From Marinobacter shengliensis (GTDB taxonomy: Bacteria > Pseudomonadota > Gammaproteobacteria > Pseudomonadales > Oleiphilaceae), in assembly GCF_003007715.1 (NCBI RefSeq), contig NZ_PXNO01000001.1:1-64000 (forward strand): DNA of 64,000 nucleotides. The letters run 5' to 3'. The position numbers and the translations under genes were made by a program. The notes beneath the pieces were generated by a model, which had not been told where the DNA came from, did not search any database, and worked only from the letters and a program-made list of their open reading frames with translations. The stretch's first letter is position 1, and each line of letters opens with the position of its first letter. Positions 49,600-59,367 of the stretch are shown piece after piece.

Positions 49600-50514
49600 T
49601 TATTCCGGTTGAAGCCATTTGTGGATGGTCTCATCGTTGCTGAGTCTGTCCCAGAACCACATCAGTGCCTTGCCTTTGTCTTCGCTGTGGCGGGCCAGAT
49701 GTACGCTGATGGCGGCGCGGGGTTCACTCGTCTCTTTGGCAATCAGCGAGCCCCGGGCAAGCTGTTCCCGGATACGCGGGTAGGGGAGCCAGCCAACGCC
49801 CAGACCTGCCTCCTGGGCCAGAATCTTTTGGTCAATGTTGCTGACGGTGAGGGTTCTCTGGCGCCGGAATATTCCCGCATGGCCGGGTGGCAGCGAGCGC
49901 GACGTATCCGCCGCTACCGCTGCCGGATATGGCGCAATATCCGCTTCGGCCAGCGGGCCGGTTACACTGGCGAGAGGGTGTTCTGCGCCTACGGCAAACA
50001 CAAACGGTACCTCCCCCAGTGATTTGGTGGCGAAAGCTCCGGCAGGTTTGCTCAGCAGGTCAGCCCCGACAACCATATCAACGCGACGGCTTTGCAGGGC
50101 ATCCCAGGCACCGGCGAAGACTTCTTCGATAATCTGCACATCAACCGGAACCCCGAGCTGATGAAAATCCCGAATGGCCGGAAACAGGCATTCAGCCGGC
50201 AGCAGCGAGTTAAAGCCAATACGCAGCCGGGTTTCCCAGCCCTGGGCCACCTGCCGCGTGGTATGGGCAAGGTTCTCAGCGGCTTCCAGCAGTGAACGCC
50301 CCTCCTCAAGCAGATACCGCCCGGCCGAGGTCAACACAGCCTTGTGGCCGCTCCTGTCAAAGATACTGACGTTCAGATCTTCTTCGAGCTTCTGAACCGT
50401 GTAACTGATGGCCGAAGGCACCCGGAACAGCTCCGAGGCAGCCCCGGCAAAACTGCCCTTGCGGTCAATGGCGTCCAGCACTTTAAGTGCGTCAATCGTA
50501 ATGGCGGTATGCAT
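49600..50514 (-). CDS. LysR family transcriptional regulator
   Basis: 304 aa. The N-terminal winged helix-turn-helix (residues 3-62) has ALKVLDAIDRKGSFAGAASELFRVPSAISYTVQKLEEDLN, and the rest is a periplasmic-binding-like effector domain (about 90-300). It is divergent from the glutathionyl-hydroquinone reductase gene with a 189-bp gap, the classic arrangement for LysR control of the neighbour. A 91-bp GGGGTCAGACCCC element occupies that gap. The effector is unknown. Confidence 0.9.
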   Translation of the reverse strand: MHTAITIDALKVLDAIDRKGSFAGAASELFRVPSAISYTVQKLEEDLNVSIFDRSGHKAVLTSAGRYLLEEGRSLLEAAENLAHTTRQVAQGWETRLRIGFNSLLPAECLFPAIRDFHQLGVPVDVQIIEEVFAGAWDALQSRRVDMVVGADLLSKPAGAFATKSLGEVPFVFAVGAEHPLASVTGPLAEADIAPYPAAVAADTSRSLPPGHAGIFRRQRTLTVSNIDQKILAQEAGLGVGWLPYPRIREQLARGSLIAKETSEPRAAISVHLARHSEDKGKALMWFWDRLSNDETIHKWLQPE

Positions 50515-50600
50515 GTTCGAATTATCTGAAAGTGTTTGCCAGAAATGCTTGCTATCAGCCTACCAGCCCACCCGGTAACCTGTCTCCAACATTTGTAAAC

Positions 50601-50691
50601 GGGGTCAGACCCCTGTGAATTTGTGTGGACAAATAAATTGGGGTCAGACCCCTGTTGATAAGTCCGCAGTTATTCACAGGGGTCTGACCCC
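50601..50691. repeat. 91-bp inverted-repeat element with GGGGTCAGACCCC motifs
   Basis: The ends 50601-50620 and 50672-50691 are a perfect 20-bp inverted repeat. A third 13-bp palindrome (50640-50652) sits in the middle, flanked by GTGGAC and GTCCGC which also pair. The motif family is the same as at 1343-1561. It ends 12 nt before the hydroquinone reductase start, and its final Gs merge into the GGGGAGG ribosome-binding site. Confidence 0.9.
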
Positions 50692-50703
50692 AGGGGAGGT
50701 TTT

Positions 50704-51690
50704 ATGGGTTTGTTGGTTGATGGTCAGTGGCACGATGAGTGGTACGACACCGAGAAAACCGGTGGTAAGTTTGAGCGGGAAGCGGCGCGGTTCCGTAACT
50801 GGGTGACCGCGGACGGCTCGCCCGGCCCGGCGGGTGAGGGCGGTTTTGCAGCGGAGAGTGGGCGCTACCACCTGTATGTGTCGATGGCCTGCCCCTGGGC
50901 GCACCGGACACTGATTTTCCGGAAGCTTAAGGGGCTTGAGCAACACATTGGGGTGTCGGTTGTGCATCCGGATATGGTGGAGAATGGCTGGGAGTTCCGG
51001 GAGGATGACCCGGCTCACCATGATCACCTCTACCAGTCGCAGTTTATGCATCAGATTTACACACGGGCCGCGCCAGACTATTCCGGGCGGGTGACCGTAC
51101 CGGTGTTGTGGGATAAGCGGCGGGAAACCATTGTCAGCAATGAATCTGCCGATATTATCCGGATGTTCAATTCCGCGTTTAATGGCCTGGAAGGTGTGAG
51201 TTCCGGTCTGGACCTATACCCGGAGCAGTTGCGCCAGCAGATCGATTCGGTGAACGAGCGGGTTTATGACACTGTTAACAATGGTGTTTACAAAGCCGGC
51301 TTCGCGACTGCGCAAGACAAATACGAAGAAGCCTACAGCGCGCTGTTTGATTCTCTGGACTGGCTTGAGCAGATCCTGGCGGGGAAGCGCTATCTGACCG
51401 GCAGCCAGCTTACCGAGGCAGACTGGCGCTTGTTCACCACGTTGGTTCGGTTTGATGCCGTGTATTACAGCCATTTCAAGTGCAATCGACAGCAGATCAG
51501 GGATTATCCGAACCTGTCGGGTTATGTGCGGGAGCTGTACCAGGTGCCCGGAGTGGCCGAGACCGTGGATATTCGGCAGATCAAGCAGCATTACTATGTC
51601 AGCCAGCGCACCATCAACCCGACACAGGTGGTGCCGGTTGGGCCAGATCTGGACTTCGATGCGCCCCATGGCCGCGAGCAGGTTGGCTAA
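50704..51690 (+). CDS. Glutathionyl-hydroquinone reductase (YqjG/Xi-class GST)
   Basis: Reduces glutathionyl-hydroquinones back to hydroquinones. It has 328 aa. The catalytic cysteine is Cys63 in MACPWAHRTL. SYQVPVLWD-like TVPVLWDKRRETIVSNESADIIRMFN is the glutathione-binding region, and the all-alpha C-terminal half has TEADWRLFTTLVRFDAVYYSHFKCN, a family signature. GGGGAGG lies 4 nt before ATG. It is probably controlled by the divergent LysR protein, which would make the pair a quinone-response unit; this is inference. Confidence 0.92.
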   Translation: MGLLVDGQWHDEWYDTEKTGGKFEREAARFRNWVTADGSPGPAGEGGFAAESGRYHLYVSMACPWAHRTLIFRKLKGLEQHIGVSVVHPDMVENGWEFREDDPAHHDHLYQSQFMHQIYTRAAPDYSGRVTVPVLWDKRRETIVSNESADIIRMFNSAFNGLEGVSSGLDLYPEQLRQQIDSVNERVYDTVNNGVYKAGFATAQDKYEEAYSALFDSLDWLEQILAGKRYLTGSQLTEADWRLFTTLVRFDAVYYSHFKCNRQQIRDYPNLSGYVRELYQVPGVAETVDIRQIKQHYYVSQRTINPTQVVPVGPDLDFDAPHGREQVG

Positions 51691-51700
51691 GGCACTAGAA

Positions 51701-51728
51701 CGGGCGGCGCCTGATGGTTTGCCGCCCG
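51701..51728. terminator. Hairpin between convergent hydroquinone reductase and ispB
   Basis: CGGGCGGC (51701-51708) pairs with GCCGCCCG (51721-51728) with a 12-nt loop. No T-tract follows on either side. Placement 10 nt after both stops suggests a shared weak terminator. Confidence 0.4.
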
Positions 51729-51737
51729 GCTCGATAG

Positions 51738-52706
51738 TCAGCTGACTCGGGCTACCGCCACTTCAGTCAGCAACTCCAAGGCCTTCCGGTGCTCAGACTC
51801 GGGCAGGGAGTTGAGCAGGTTGCAGGCGATCTGTGCCTGTTCCTTTGCCTTGGCCATGGTGTATTCAATGGCGCCGGAGGCTTTGACAATCTCCAGTACC
51901 TTGGGCAGGTCGTCCAGACCGCCCTTGCGGATGGCCTGTCGAATCAGTTGTCGCTCTTCGTCGCTGCCGTTGGCCATGGCGTAAATCAGGGGCAGAGTGG
52001 TTTTGCCTTCGGCCAGGTCGTCGCCCACGTTTTTGCCCATGGTTTCGGCGTCGCCCAGATAATCGAGAACGTCGTCCACCAGCTGGAACGCCAGGCCCAG
52101 GTGCTTGCCGTAGTCTTTCAGTGCAGCTTCCTGTGTGTCATCGGCACCCGCCAGCAGCGCGCCGGTATGGGAGGACGCCTCGAACAGCATGGCGGTCTTG
52201 TTGTGAATGACGACCATGTACTGCTCTTCGGTAAGATCCGGGTTTTTTACATTCATTAGCTGCATTACTTCGCCTTCGGCAATCACCGCCGTGGCGTGGG
52301 ACAGCACGTTCATGATCGGCAGACTTTCCAGTTCCACCATCATCTCGAAGGCTCGGGCGTAGAGGAAATCACCTACCAATACACTGGGGGCATTGCCCCA
52401 TTTGGCGTTGGCGGTACTCCGGCCCCGACGCATGTCAGAGGTATCGACAACATCGTCGTGGAGCAGGGTGGCGGTGTGCAGGAACTCAATGACGGCAGCC
52501 AGTTTCAGGTGTTCGCTTTCGCTGTAGCCTGCAGCCCGGCTGGACAGCAGCACCAGTAGCGGCCGCAGGCGTTTGCCGCCGCTTTCAATGATGTACTGGG
52601 CGATCTTCTCAACCATCGGGACGTCAGAGGCAAGCCGCTGGATTATCAGGTCATTGACGCGGCTGAAGTCTTCCGCCACGGTGTCGTGGATACGCTGGGC
52701 TGTCAT
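51738..52706 (-). CDS. ispB: Octaprenyl diphosphate synthase
   Basis: Makes the polyprenyl side chain of ubiquinone. It has 322 aa from ATG 52706 (MTAQRIHDTVAEDF); an upstream start at 52763 would add 19 residues outside the family. The first aspartate-rich motif is DDVVD (84-88) in LHDDVVDTSDMRRG, the second DDVLD in AFQLVDDVLDYLG. GGKRLRPLLVLL binds pyrophosphate. It is divergent from rplU, as in most gammaproteobacteria. Confidence 0.95.
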   Translation of the reverse strand: MTAQRIHDTVAEDFSRVNDLIIQRLASDVPMVEKIAQYIIESGGKRLRPLLVLLSSRAAGYSESEHLKLAAVIEFLHTATLLHDDVVDTSDMRRGRSTANAKWGNAPSVLVGDFLYARAFEMMVELESLPIMNVLSHATAVIAEGEVMQLMNVKNPDLTEEQYMVVIHNKTAMLFEASSHTGALLAGADDTQEAALKDYGKHLGLAFQLVDDVLDYLGDAETMGKNVGDDLAEGKTTLPLIYAMANGSDEERQLIRQAIRKGGLDDLPKVLEIVKASGAIEYTMAKAKEQAQIACNLLNSLPESEHRKALELLTEVAVARVS

Positions 52707-52809
52707 CGGGCTGGTACGTCCCTTGCTGGTGTTTTCGTTGAGTTTTCGGGCAGGACGCGGCAATGCTAGGTATTGCTGCCTACAGTGTCAACTTGCCCGG
52801 GAATCTGAC

Positions 52810-52838
52810 TTGTATTGCCCGGCGGCTTTTCGTACAAT
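52810..52838 (+). promoter_or_regulatory. Candidate sigma70 promoter of rplU-rpmA
   Basis: TTGTAT (52810-52815) and TACAAT (52833-52838) with 17-bp spacing. The -10 matches 5 of 6 positions, the -35 three. It would leave a leader of about 100 nt before rplU. Confidence 0.55.
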
Positions 52839-52947
52839 CACGCGCCCAACTCATCCCAACCTGCGCTCCCTGCAATAGGGTCGCCAGAGCGCCTCCCTTA
52901 GAACCAGGTGGATAAGAGCAGGGATGGGTCAATCGCGGAGACTATGA

Positions 52948-53259
52948 ATGTACGCAGTTATTGTTAGCGGTGGTAAGCAGCACCGTGTAAAAGAAGGCGA
53001 AACTCTGAAGCTTGAAAAGCTGGAAGTTGAAACCGGCGGCTCTGTTGAGTTCGATCGTGTTCTTCTGGTTGCCAACGGCGACGACGTTAAAGTCGGTGCC
53101 CCGGTAGTTGATGGCGCCAAGGTGACCGCTGAAGTGGTTAGCCATGGTCGTCACGACAAGATCAACATCATCAAGTTCCGTCGTCGTAAGCATCACATGA
53201 AGCGTCAGGGCCACCGTCAGTGGTTTACTGAAGTCAAGATCACGGGTATCCAGGGCTAA
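52948..53259 (+). CDS. rplU: Large ribosomal subunit protein bL21
   Basis: Ribosomal protein L21, 103 aa, the E. coli length. [26 protein letters not shown] and [21 protein letters not shown] are family signatures. It is followed 35 nt later by rpmA with its own AAGGAGG site. Confidence 0.98.
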   Translation: MYAVIVSGGKQHRVKEGETLKLEKLEVETGGSVEFDRVLLVANGDDVKVGAPVVDGAKVTAEVVSHGRHDKINIIKFRRRKHHMKRQGHRQWFTEVKITGIQG

Positions 53260-53294
53260 GCCCTCGAATAACCCCTTAATGAAGGAGGCTGGTA

Positions 53295-53555
53295 ATGGCT
53301 CATAAAAAGGCAGCAGGTAGTACCCGTAACGGTCGCGATTCCGAGTCGAAACGACTTGGTGTCAAGCGCTACGGCGGTGAGACTGTCACTGCAGGCAGCA
53401 TCATCATTCGTCAGCGTGGCACCCGTTTCCACGCTGGCAGCAACGTAGGCATTGGCAAGGACCACACCCTGTTCGCGAAAGCGGAAGGTCAGGTGAAGTT
53501 CGAGACCAAAGGCCCGCAGAACCGCAAGTTCGTGAGCATCGTTCCGGCTGCGTAA
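53295..53555 (+). CDS. rpmA: Large ribosomal subunit protein bL27
   Basis: Ribosomal protein L27, 86 aa. The N-terminus [22 protein letters not shown] reaches the peptidyl-transferase centre in the ribosome; there is no cleavable leader as in Firmicutes. A strong terminator lies between it and obgE. Confidence 0.98.
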   Translation: MAHKKAAGSTRNGRDSESKRLGVKRYGGETVTAGSIIIRQRGTRFHAGSNVGIGKDHTLFAKAEGQVKFETKGPQNRKFVSIVPAA

Positions 53556-53604
53556 GCAGCGGCGATCCGGTTCTGTCGAACCTTGGATGAGCCTGATATG
53601 CTGA

Positions 53605-54885
<1,281 letters not shown>

Positions 54886-54915
54886 ACTGCAACCCCAAGG
54901 GACAGAATCACAATC

Positions 54916-56040
54916 ATGAGTGAACGCCTCCAGCTCCGAAAGGCTCGACGTCTGGTTATCAAAATTGGTAGTGCCTTGCTTACCGATGATGGCAAGGGGC
55001 TGGATGTCGCGGCCCTCGGGTTGTGGGTAGACCAGATTGCGGAGCTGATTGCCGAAGGCGTGGAAGTGGTGGTGGTGTCCTCGGGTTCGGTGGCTGAAGG
55101 CATGAGTCGACTGGGCTGGAGCTCGCGGCCCCAGCATTTGCACGAGTTGCAGGCCGCTGCGGCAGTTGGTCAAATGGGCCTGGTGCAAACCTGGGAGGCG
55201 CAGTTCAAGCGCCATGATATTCACACCGCCCAGATCCTGCTCACCCACGATGACCTCTCGGATCGCAAGCGTTACCTGAACGGCCGTAGCACGTTGCGCA
55301 CCCTTCTGGATTACGGTGTGGTGCCCATCGTCAATGAAAACGATACGGTGGTGACCGATGAGATTCGTTTTGGCGACAACGATACGCTTGGGGCGCTGGT
55401 TGCCAATCTGATCGAAGCCGATGGTCTGATCATCCTGACCGATCAGTTGGGGTTGTTTAACAAGGACCCCCGTAAGCACCAGGACGCCGAGCTGGTTACC
55501 GAGCGTAGAGCCGAGGATCGTGATTTGGATGCGATGGCCGGCGGTGGCGCCGGGGCGCTCGGCCGTGGCGGTATGCTGACCAAACTTCGGGCCGCCCGGT
55601 TGGCCGCCCGTTCCGGAGCTTTCACGGTGATTGTCGGTGGGCGTATTGAGCATGCGATTTCTCGCCTGCGGCAGGGTGATGTGATTGGCACGTTGTTGCT
55701 TCCAGAGCAGGGCAGAATGGCGGCTCGCAAACAGTGGATTGCCAGCCATCTGCAAACCCGGGGTAAGTTGACGCTGGATGATGGTGCGGTAAAGGTGTTG
55801 CGCCAGGGCGGCCGCAGTCTGTTGCCGGTAGGCGTAAAGGCCATAGCCGGCCAGTTCCGGCGGGGCGAGATGGTGTCTTGTGTTGATCTGAATGGTAAAG
55901 AGATTGCCCGTGGGCTGGTCAATTACGATGCGGACGAAGCAAGGGCCATTGCCGGCCGCTCAAGCGATCGCATTGCCGATGTGCTGGGTTATGTCTCCGA
56001 CGAAGAGATGATTCATCGGGATAATCTGGTTGTGGTCTGA
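54916..56040 (+). CDS. proB: Glutamate 5-kinase
   Basis: First step of proline synthesis from glutamate. It has 374 aa. The amino acid kinase domain has [31 protein letters not shown] and [28 protein letters not shown]-terminal PUA domain (about 285-374) has [24 protein letters not shown]. It is 30 nt after obgE and is followed by a bidirectional terminator shared with rpsT. Confidence 0.97.
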   Translation: MSERLQLRKARRLVIKIGSALLTDDGKGLDVAALGLWVDQIAELIAEGVEVVVVSSGSVAEGMSRLGWSSRPQHLHELQAAAAVGQMGLVQTWEAQFKRHDIHTAQILLTHDDLSDRKRYLNGRSTLRTLLDYGVVPIVNENDTVVTDEIRFGDNDTLGALVANLIEADGLIILTDQLGLFNKDPRKHQDAELVTERRAEDRDLDAMAGGGAGALGRGGMLTKLRAARLAARSGAFTVIVGGRIEHAISRLRQGDVIGTLLLPEQGRMAARKQWIASHLQTRGKLTLDDGAVKVLRQGGRSLLPVGVKAIAGQFRRGEMVSCVDLNGKEIARGLVNYDADEARAIAGRSSDRIADVLGYVSDEEMIHRDNLVVV

Positions 56041-56071
56041 GTTGTTCGTATAGCAGGTAAATTTCAGGCAC

Positions 56072-56100
56072 AAAAAAACCGGCACGAAGCCGGTTTTTTA
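56072..56100. terminator. Bidirectional terminator (proB / rpsT)
   Basis: AAAAAAACCGGC, ACGAA loop, GCCGGTTTTTTA. Symmetric stem with A-run and T-run between the convergent proB and rpsT genes. Confidence 0.92.
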
Positions 56101-56112
56101 TGAGCGCAAGAT

Positions 56113-56382
56113 TTAGGCAGCTTTCAGAGCCTTGATCTTGGCGTTCAGGCGGCTCTTATGACGAGCAACCTTGTTCTTGGCGAAGATGCCTTTGTTGACC
56201 ATGCTGTCCAGAATCGGCTGAGCGGTCTTCAGGGCTTCTTGAGCGCCTTCGTAGCTGCCAGCTTTGATCTGGGCGTCTACTTTCTTCATGTAAGTGCGTG
56301 CCATGGAACGCAGGCTGGCGTTGTGCTTGCGGTTTTTCTCGTTCTGACGAGCGCGCTTCTTGGCTTGCGGGGAATTTGCCAC
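56113..56382 (-). CDS. rpsT: Small ribosomal subunit protein bS20
   Basis: Ribosomal protein S20, 89 aa, strongly basic: [20 protein letters not shown] and [14 protein letters not shown] are typical. The start codon is GTG with AGGAG 7 nt upstream. A non-ATG start is notable because E. coli rpsT uses UUG and relies on weak initiation for autoregulation. It stands alone, divergent from murJ, with its own terminator. Confidence 0.97.
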   Translation of the reverse strand: MANSPQAKKRARQNEKNRKHNASLRSMARTYMKKVDAQIKAGSYEGAQEALKTAQPILDSMVNKGIFAKNKVARHKSRLNAKIKALKAA

Positions 56383-56652
56383 CGTAAAACTCCTGAAATT
56401 CGTTGCTGTAACTACTGAATATGTTTACATCGCAGGCGCGCCAAAACCAGCGCGTCGGAATAAATGACGCGGAACTATGCCGCCGAAAGCCCCAAATGTC
56501 AAGGCCCGCGGCTCAGTAATCCCCGTGTTGAAAAGGCCTGTGATACACTCCCGCATCGCCTGCATGGGGCCTGATCCGGCTGTGGCTGGCACCTTGCGGA
56601 TTACCGAAACGCCGTTCCGGCCTGAACCCTGGATTTCTGGACGCCCATAACC

Positions 56653-58242
56653 ATGTCATCGGAACCTCGACCAATAGATTCTCAGCACCCAGTTCAGGAG
56701 CCGCCGAAAGCGCCCGGCTTGCTGCGTTCGTCCGGGGTGGTTGGCGTGATGACTATGCTCTCGCGGGTGCTGGGGTTGGTGCGGGATATGGTGATTGCTC
56801 GCTATTTCGGGGCCGGCACCGCAGCGGATGCCTTCTTCGTGGCGTTCAAGATTCCCAACTTCCTGCGCCGCCTGTTTGCTGAAGGCGCCTTCTCTCAGGC
56901 CTTCGTGCCGGTGCTGTCGTCTTACCGGGAAAAACGCGACATCTCCGAGGTCAAGCGCCTGGTGGATGCGGTGGCTGGCTCTCTTGGCCTGGTGCTGCTG
57001 GCGGTTACGCTGGTCGCCATGCTCGGGGCTCCGGTGCTAACTACTATTTTCGCGCCAGGCTTTCTGGGCGATGACGTCAAGTTCGCTTTGGCCAGCGATA
57101 TGCTGCGCATCACGTTTCCTTACCTGCTGCTGATCTCTCTCACGGCGTTCGCCGGTGGCATTCTGAACAGTTATGACCGGTTCGCGATTCCTGCGTTTAC
57201 ACCGGTGTTGCTGAATCTGGCCATGATCGGCGCAGCCATCTTCCTGGCGCCTGTGATGGATGAACCTGTGATGGCGCTGGCCTGGGGGGTGTTTATTGCC
57301 GGAGCCCTGCAGTTGTTTTTCCAGTTGCCCTTCCTGATGCGCCTGGGGCTGCTGCCAAGGCCGAGGGTGGATTACAAGCATGAGGGCGTCAGCCGAATAC
57401 TGAAATTGATGGCGCCGGCGCTGTTCGGCGTGTCGGTAAGTCAGATCAACCTGCTGCTGGATACCGTGCTGGCCTCTTTCCTGCAAACGGGCAGCGTGTC
57501 CTGGTTGTACTACTCTGATCGTTTGTCTGAATTGCCGCTTGGGGTGTTCGGTATCGCAATTGCCACGGTGATTCTGCCTAGCCTGTCGCGCAAGCATGCG
57601 GCGGCGTCCAAAGATCAGTTTGCCGCTACCCTGGACTGGGCCGTGCGCGCGGTGCTGTTGATTGGTGTGCCGGCAGCGCTGGCACTGGCGCTGTTGGCGG
57701 AACCGCTGATTGCCACCCTGTTCCATTACGGTGAGGTGACCGATCGTGATGTGACCATGTCGGCCCAGAGTCTCCGGGCTTATTCCGCCGGTCTGCTGGC
57801 GTTCATGCTGATTAAGGTGCTGGCGCCGGGCTTTTTCTCCCGGGAAGACACCAAAACGCCGGTCAAGATCGGCGTAATTGCCATGGTTGCCAATATGGCC
57901 TTCAACCTGGCGTTGATTGTGCCGCTGGCTCATGCTGGCCTGGCGCTGGCGACTTCCATTTCGGCCTGGCTGAACGGCTACCTACTCTGGCGCGGATTGC
58001 GCAAAGAGGGCGTCTGGAAAAGCCAGCCGGGCTGGCCCAGGTTCCTGATTCAGTTGTTGGTGGCCAATGCCGCCCTGGCGGCGGTGGTGTTCTGGCTGAA
58101 TGCCCCGGTGGCAGACTGGCTTGCCGCCAGTGGTCTGCAGCGGGCCATCGATATGGGGATTCTGGTGGTTGCCGGGGTGGCGGCCTATTTTGTGGCTCTG
58201 GCCCTGGTAGGTGTGCGGGTTCGCCAGTTCCGCCAGAAGTAA
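56653..58242 (+). CDS. murJ: Lipid II flippase MurJ
   Basis: MOP-superfamily flippase that moves lipid II across the inner membrane. It has 529 aa with about 14 membrane segments. An N-terminal cytoplasmic tail of about 25 residues precedes LLRSSGVVGVMTMLSRVLGLVRDMVIARYFGAG. Conserved arginines are in FLRRLFAEGAFSQAFVPV, and a periplasmic-cavity segment includes SWLYYSDRLSELPLGVFGIAIATVILP. It is adjacent to ribF, as in Pseudomonas. Confidence 0.96.
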   Translation: MSSEPRPIDSQHPVQEPPKAPGLLRSSGVVGVMTMLSRVLGLVRDMVIARYFGAGTAADAFFVAFKIPNFLRRLFAEGAFSQAFVPVLSSYREKRDISEVKRLVDAVAGSLGLVLLAVTLVAMLGAPVLTTIFAPGFLGDDVKFALASDMLRITFPYLLLISLTAFAGGILNSYDRFAIPAFTPVLLNLAMIGAAIFLAPVMDEPVMALAWGVFIAGALQLFFQLPFLMRLGLLPRPRVDYKHEGVSRILKLMAPALFGVSVSQINLLLDTVLASFLQTGSVSWLYYSDRLSELPLGVFGIAIATVILPSLSRKHAAASKDQFAATLDWAVRAVLLIGVPAALALALLAEPLIATLFHYGEVTDRDVTMSAQSLRAYSAGLLAFMLIKVLAPGFFSREDTKTPVKIGVIAMVANMAFNLALIVPLAHAGLALATSISAWLNGYLLWRGLRKEGVWKSQPGWPRFLIQLLVANAALAAVVFWLNAPVADWLAASGLQRAIDMGILVVAGVAAYFVALALVGVRVRQFRQK

Positions 58243-58278
58243 GCAGCCTCAAGATTTCTACCGCACCCCAGCATGAGG

Positions 58279-58284
58279 TATAAT
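58279..58284 (+). promoter_or_regulatory. Candidate -10 box upstream of ribF
   Basis: A consensus TATAAT, preceded by TGAGG, lies 80 nt before the ribF start in the murJ-ribF gap. The -35 region is poor (TTCTAC), so it may act as an extended -10 promoter or be inactive. Confidence 0.4.
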
Positions 58285-58364
58285 CGCGCGTTTTCTCACC
58301 AGCGCATCTCGCTTCTCGGGCAGGTGCGCCACAAAGCCAGCTGGCAAGTTAAGGTTCGCAGTAC

Positions 58365-59333
58365 ATGCGTCTGATTCGAGGCCTGACCAATCTTAAGCGC
58401 CTGTCCGGGCAAGCGGATTCGCCGCTCGCCGATGGCTGTGTGGCGACCATCGGCAACTTTGATGGCGTGCACCTGGGCCACAAAACCATTATTGATCAGG
58501 TAAAGCAGAAAGCCGCTGAGCTGGATGTGCCCTCGGTGGTGATGATTTTTGAGCCTCAGCCCCGGGAGTTTTTTCAGGGTGCTGACGCGCCACCAAGACT
58601 GATGCCGTTCCGCCAGAAATTCGAAGCATTGTTGGCAGAGGGCGTGGATGTGGTGCTGTGCATCCGTTTCGACGAGCGATTCCGCAGTTACTCTGCCATG
58701 GGCTTTGTGGAAGATGTGCTCATCCAGGGCCTGGCGGTGCGCCATCTTGTGGTGGGCGATGACTTCCGTTTTGGCTGCGACCGGGCCGGGGACTTCAGAT
58801 TGCTGGAGCAGGTGGGCCAAGAGCATGATTTTAGCGTCGAAAACACCCGCACTGTGACGGTAGATGGCGAGCGGGTCAGCAGTACCCGCGTGCGCAATGC
58901 CCTGAATGTGAACGGCCTTAAGGAAGCGGAACGTTTGCTCGGGCACCCTTATCGCATTCACGGCCGGATTGTTTACGGGCGCCAGCTGGGGCGCCAGATC
59001 GGCGCCCCCACAGCCAACATTCTGCTGCATAAGATGCCGGCACTGCGTGGCGTGTACGTGGTGCGGGCCCGGCTTGAAACCGGTGAATGGCGCGATGGCG
59101 TGGCCAATATCGGCCTGCGCCCCACGGTAGACGGCAAGCGGCCGTCACTGGAAGTGCACCTGTTCGACTTTGCTGGCACACTTTATGGCCAGCACCTGGA
59201 AGTGGTGTTCCGCCATGGCCTGCGGGACGAAGTGAAATTCGACTCTGTTGACGAACTTCGGCAACAGATCGCCCGGGATTTTGAGCATGCCCGGGCCTGG
59301 CTGGCGAATAACCCCGCCACGCCGGAAACCTGA
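58365..59333 (+). CDS. ribF: Bifunctional riboflavin kinase/FAD synthetase
   Basis: Makes FMN and FAD from riboflavin. It has 322 aa. The N-terminal nucleotidyltransferase domain has [20 protein letters not shown], and the flavokinase domain (about 185-310) has [15 protein letters not shown] and [25 protein letters not shown]. It ends 34 nt before ileS. The ribF-ileS-lspA-fkpB-ispH order is conserved in gammaproteobacteria. Confidence 0.97.
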   Translation: MRLIRGLTNLKRLSGQADSPLADGCVATIGNFDGVHLGHKTIIDQVKQKAAELDVPSVVMIFEPQPREFFQGADAPPRLMPFRQKFEALLAEGVDVVLCIRFDERFRSYSAMGFVEDVLIQGLAVRHLVVGDDFRFGCDRAGDFRLLEQVGQEHDFSVENTRTVTVDGERVSSTRVRNALNVNGLKEAERLLGHPYRIHGRIVYGRQLGRQIGAPTANILLHKMPALRGVYVVRARLETGEWRDGVANIGLRPTVDGKRPSLEVHLFDFAGTLYGQHLEVVFRHGLRDEVKFDSVDELRQQIARDFEHARAWLANNPATPET

Positions 59334-59367
59334 TTCAACTGACCAACCAAAGAGTACGCACACAAAC

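Noticed and set aside
56527..56549. TTGAAA / TACACT promoter for murJ
   Set aside because: The spacing between the two boxes is only about 10 bp, too short for sigma70.
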